Of a DNA stretch of 64,000 nt, positions 61,199 through 64,000 are shown in pieces; position 1 is the stretch's first letter; every line of letters starts with the position of its first letter. Position numbers and translations under genes: made by a program. Location of the stretch: assembly GCA_042701975.1 (NCBI GenBank), contig CP170561.1, positions 4,216,001-4,280,000 of the forward strand, in the 5' to 3' direction. Source of the stretch: JAFALK01 sp042701975 (GTDB lineage: Bacteria; Pseudomonadota; Gammaproteobacteria; Burkholderiales; Burkholderiaceae_C). Below the pieces are notes generated by a model, which was given only the letters and a program-made list of their open reading frames with translations, did no database searches and had not been told where the DNA came from.

Positions 61199-62377
61199 AT
61201 GGACCTGAATTTCACGGAGCAAGAGCAGGCCTTCCGGCTTGAAGTGCGCGCATGGGTGGCCGCCCACCTGCCGGCCGAGACGGCCCACAAGGTCAGGAAC
61301 GGTCTGCAGCTCACGCGTGAAGACCAGCAGGGTTGGGCCCGCATCCTGGGCGCCAAGGGCTGGCTCGGCTTCGGCTGGCCCAAGGAGTTCGGCGGCCCGG
61401 GCTGGAACGCCATCCAGCGCCACCTGTTCGAAGAGGAATGCGCCCTGGCTGGCGCGCCGCGCATCGTGCCCTTCGGCCCGGTGATGGTGGCGCCAGTGAT
61501 CATGGCCTTCGGCTCGTCCGAGCTGCAGCAGCGGCACCTGCCCGGCATCCGCAGCGGCGAAGTCTGGTGGAGCCAGGGCTACAGCGAGCCGGGCTCGGGC
61601 TCCGACCTCGCCTCCGTCAAGACCCGCGCCGAACGGCAGGGCGACAAGTACATCGTCAACGGCCAGAAGACCTGGACCACGCTCGGCCAGTACGGCGAGT
61701 GGATCTTCTGCCTGGTACGCACTGATTCATCCGTCAAGCCGCAGGCCGGCATCAGCTTCCTGCTGATCGACATGAAGTCGCCCGGCGTCACCGTGCGGCC
61801 GATCGTCATGCTGGACGGCGAGCCCGAGGTGAACGAGGTCTTCTTCGACAACGTGGAAGTGCCCGTCGAGAACCTCGTGGGCGAGGAGAACAAGGGCTGG
61901 ACCTACGCCAAGTACCTGCTGGCGCACGAGCGCACCAACATCGCCGACGTGGCCCGCGCCAAGCGCGAACTCGAACGCCTCAAGCAGATCGCCCGCACTG
62001 AGGGCCTGCTGGACGACGCGCGCTTCCGCGACCAGATCGCGCTGCTGGAGGTCGACGTCGTGGCGCTGGAGATGATGGTCCTGCGCGTGATTTCTGAAGA
62101 GAAGAGCGGCAAGCAGAGCCTGGACGTGGCGGGCCTGTTGAAGATCCGCGGCAGCGAGATCCAGCAGCGCTACACCGAGCTGATGATGCTGGCCGCCGGC
62201 CCCTACGGCCTGCCCTTCATCCGCGAGGCCATGGAAGCCGGCTGGCAGGGCGATCACGTCGGCGCTGCCCACTGCGCGCCGCTGGCCGCTGCCTACCTGA
62301 ACACCCGCAAGACCACGATCTACGGTGGCTCCAACGAAGTCCAGCGCAACATCGTGGCCCAAACCGTTCTGGGGTAA
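61199..62377 (+). CDS. Acyl-CoA dehydrogenase (first of a pair)
   Basis: A 392-residue FAD enzyme of the acyl-CoA dehydrogenase superfamily. Substrate-binding SQGYSEPGSGSDLAS, FAD contacts in NGQKTWTT and the C-terminal TTIYGGSNEVQRNIVA. The usual catalytic glutamate context is not obvious here, so the exact subclass is uncertain. Start has GGAG upstream. The stop is followed after 3 nt by a second dehydrogenase. Confidence 0.92.
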   Translation: MDLNFTEQEQAFRLEVRAWVAAHLPAETAHKVRNGLQLTREDQQGWARILGAKGWLGFGWPKEFGGPGWNAIQRHLFEEECALAGAPRIVPFGPVMVAPVIMAFGSSELQQRHLPGIRSGEVWWSQGYSEPGSGSDLASVKTRAERQGDKYIVNGQKTWTTLGQYGEWIFCLVRTDSSVKPQAGISFLLIDMKSPGVTVRPIVMLDGEPEVNEVFFDNVEVPVENLVGEENKGWTYAKYLLAHERTNIADVARAKRELERLKQIARTEGLLDDARFRDQIALLEVDVVALEMMVLRVISEEKSGKQSLDVAGLLKIRGSEIQQRYTELMMLAAGPYGLPFIREAMEAGWQGDHVGAAHCAPLAAAYLNTRKTTIYGGSNEVQRNIVAQTVLG

Positions 62378-62380
62378 GAC

Positions 62381-63490
62381 ATGGATTTTGAATTCAGCGA
62401 AGACCAGCAGGCCCTGCGCGACGCCGTTGCGCGTTGGGTGGAAGGCGACTACAGCTTCGAGCAGCGTCAGGCCATCGTCCGCGAAGGCGGCTTCTCGCGC
62501 GCGGCATTTGAAGGCCTGGTCGGCCTGGGCCTGATGGGCCTGGTCGTGCCCGAGGCCCATGGCGGTCTCGGCCTCGGTGCCGTGGACGCGATGGTTGTGA
62601 TGGAAGAGCTGGGCCGCGGCCTGGTGATGGAACCGTACGCGCAGGCCGCCCTGATCGCGCCGGCCGTGCTGGCCCAAGCGCCTGAAGCCGTGCAGGCCGC
62701 ATGGCTGCCGCGCATCGTCGGCGGTGAAGCCCTCGTCGTGCTGGCCCACCAGGAGCGCGCCGCCCGCTATGCGCTCGACAAGATCGCCACGCGCTTCGAG
62801 AACGGCGCCATCACCGGCAGCAAGAGCATCGTGCCGGCCGGCGACGTGGCCGATGCCTTCATCGTCCCGGCGCAAAGCGCTGCCGGCATCGGCCTGTACC
62901 TGGTCGAGCGCAGCGCCGCCGGCGTGAAGACGCGCGCCTATTCCGTGGTCGACGGATCGCGCGCCGCTGAACTGAGCTTTGCCGCCAGCCCCGCCGTCGA
63001 GCTCGTGGCACCGGCGCAAGGCTTGGCCGTGCTCGAACAGGCTGCAGACATTGGCATCGCAGCGCTTTGCGCCGAGGCCGTCGGTGCCATGGACAAGCTC
63101 GTGCTGCTGACAGCCGAGTACCTCAACACCCGCAAGCAGTTCGGCGTCACGATCGCCAGCTTCCAGGCCCTGCGCCACCGCATCGCCGACGTGAAGATGC
63201 AGCTCGAACTCGCGCGTTCGATGAGCTACTTCGCAACGCTCAAGCTGGGCAGTCCGGGCACGGAGCGCCGCCGCGCGATCTCGCAGGCCAAGCTGCAGCT
63301 GGGCCAGTCCATGCGCTTCGTCGGCCAGCAGTGCACGCAGCTGCACGGCGGCATCGGCGTGACGGATGAGTACATCGGCAGCCACTACTTCAAGCGCCTG
63401 ACCGCGATGGAGCTGCAGTGGGGCGACAGCCTGCACCACCTGGGCGAAGTCAGTCAGCGGATGGAAGACAAGGCCGGCGTGTTCGCATAG
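62381..63490 (+). CDS. Acyl-CoA dehydrogenase (second of a pair)
   Basis: A 369-residue, more divergent acyl-CoA dehydrogenase. Conserved parts include VPEAHGGLGLGAVDAMVVMEELGRGL and LNTRKQFGVTIASFQALRHRIADV (quoted in part). The C-terminus QQCTQLHGGIGVTDEYIGSHYFKRL is characteristic. Such tandem pairs form heteromers in steroid, bile-acid or branched-acid degradation; the substrate is not determined here. Translationally close to the first gene. Confidence 0.9.
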   Translation: MDFEFSEDQQALRDAVARWVEGDYSFEQRQAIVREGGFSRAAFEGLVGLGLMGLVVPEAHGGLGLGAVDAMVVMEELGRGLVMEPYAQAALIAPAVLAQAPEAVQAAWLPRIVGGEALVVLAHQERAARYALDKIATRFENGAITGSKSIVPAGDVADAFIVPAQSAAGIGLYLVERSAAGVKTRAYSVVDGSRAAELSFAASPAVELVAPAQGLAVLEQAADIGIAALCAEAVGAMDKLVLLTAEYLNTRKQFGVTIASFQALRHRIADVKMQLELARSMSYFATLKLGSPGTERRRAISQAKLQLGQSMRFVGQQCTQLHGGIGVTDEYIGSHYFKRLTAMELQWGDSLHHLGEVSQRMEDKAGVFA

Positions 63491-63525
63491 AGTTCGAGGG
63501 CAACTTTGCGCTCAAGGAGCCCGTT

Positions 63526-64000
63526 ATGCGTCGTGCCCTGTTGTTGCTGTTCAGCCCCCTTCTTTCCGTCATGCTCGCGCCCGGCATTGCCGCTGCGGCC
63601 GACCCCGTGATGATGAAGCCCGGTCTATGGGAGATCCGCCAGACGCCGGAGCTCAGCCCCGACCAACAGGCCAAGATGGAGCAGGCGCAGAAGGCCATGG
63701 CCAGCATGCCGCCCGAGCAGAAGGCGATGATGGAAAAGATGATGGCGCAGCGCGGCGTGTCCATGAACATGAGCGGCGGCACCATCACGATCAAGAGCTG
63801 CGTGAGCAAGGAGCAGGCCGAGCGCAACGCGCCGCCCGTGACCGACGCCAAGAGCCGCTGCACGCACGACGTCAAGCGCAGCGGCAACACCATCCACACG
63901 CATTTCAGCTGTGCGGACCCAGCCTCGGAAGGCGACAGCGACGTCACGCTGACCCCCAACGGCTTCACCAGCAAGACGCGCATCACGCACCAGCGCAACG
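63526..64000 (+). CDS. DUF3617 exported protein, 3' end beyond the window
   Basis: At least 158 residues. Signal peptide MRRALLLLFSPLLSVMLAPGIAAAA, then the DUF3617 start KPGLWEIRQTPELSPDQQ, a Met-rich helical stretch (KMEQAQKAMASMPPEQKAMM) and cysteine pairs (IKSCVSKE, SRCTHD, FSCADP). Function unknown. Start 63526 follows AAGGAG. Truncated by the window end. Confidence 0.85.
   Translation, partial: MRRALLLLFSPLLSVMLAPGIAAAADPVMMKPGLWEIRQTPELSPDQQAKMEQAQKAMASMPPEQKAMMEKMMAQRGVSMNMSGGTITIKSCVSKEQAERNAPPVTDAKSRCTHDVKRSGNTIHTHFSCADPASEGDSDVTLTPNGFTSKTRITHQRN

Overview
The window is about 64 kb of GC-rich bacterial chromosome, densely packed and almost entirely coding. The proteins and gene orders (gntR-sdhCDAB-sdhE-gltA facing mdh-CoA lyase-acnB, a PabB-PabC fusion, PEP-CTERM surface proteins, a class I fumarase) point to a betaproteobacterium of the order Burkholderiales, probably a Roseateles/Mitsuaria/Rubrivivax-like lineage. 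That placement rests on remembered family resemblance, not on a search. I saw no tRNA, rRNA, CRISPR array, phage or insertion sequence.

Region 1 (1-18.9 kb) is a TCA-cycle district. It holds a 3'-truncated class I fumarase, a decayed PEP-CTERM gene, nhaA, a UPF0114 membrane protein, acs, a lipoprotein, and then the leftward operon gntR-sdhC-sdhD-sdhA-sdhB-sdhE-gltA. Divergent from it are mdh, an HpcH/HpaI-type CoA lyase, a small secreted protein, a VapBC-type toxin-antitoxin pair and acnB. A GntR-type operator candidate lies between the two divergent arms. Hairpin terminators close gltA, mdh and acnB.

Region 2 (19.0-21.9 kb) is a small regulated operon of unknown purpose. A GbsR/MarR-type regulator is followed by a DCC thiol oxidoreductase, an NAD(P)-binding SDR, a DoxX-like membrane protein and a DUF2269 membrane protein. 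Nearly identical 20-bp inverted repeats precede the regulator and the first structural gene.

Region 3 (21.9-46.8 kb) is mixed housekeeping: two prolyl-oligopeptidase-type S9 peptidases, a ModE-like HTH protein, cpdB, dusC, a class C beta-lactamase-fold hydrolase, a GGDEF-EAL protein, an RhlE-type helicase with a ~300-nt leader, pabBC, orn, a Ste24-type M48 protease, phhB, rsgA, an SDR, an M3 oligopeptidase, yaeQ and argG.

Region 4 (46.9-54.7 kb) is one leftward run of overlapping genes: RDD, RDD, SpoIIM-like, a membrane protein, DUF4129, DUF4350, MoxR ATPase, DUF58 and DUF805. It resembles a MoxR-chaperone/envelope module.

Region 5 (54.8-64 kb) has murB divergent from yajQ, a retropepsin-like protease, a giant PrsT-like TPR protein and an exosortase-dependent PEP-CTERM surface protein with a near-consensus sigma-54 promoter. 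Two acyl-CoA dehydrogenases behind a palindromic operator follow, and a DUF3617 protein is cut by the window end.

The most interesting unexplained elements are the paired operators of region 2, the PrsT/PEP-CTERM/sigma-54 locus, the toxin-antitoxin pair wedged directly before acnB, and the long helicase leader.
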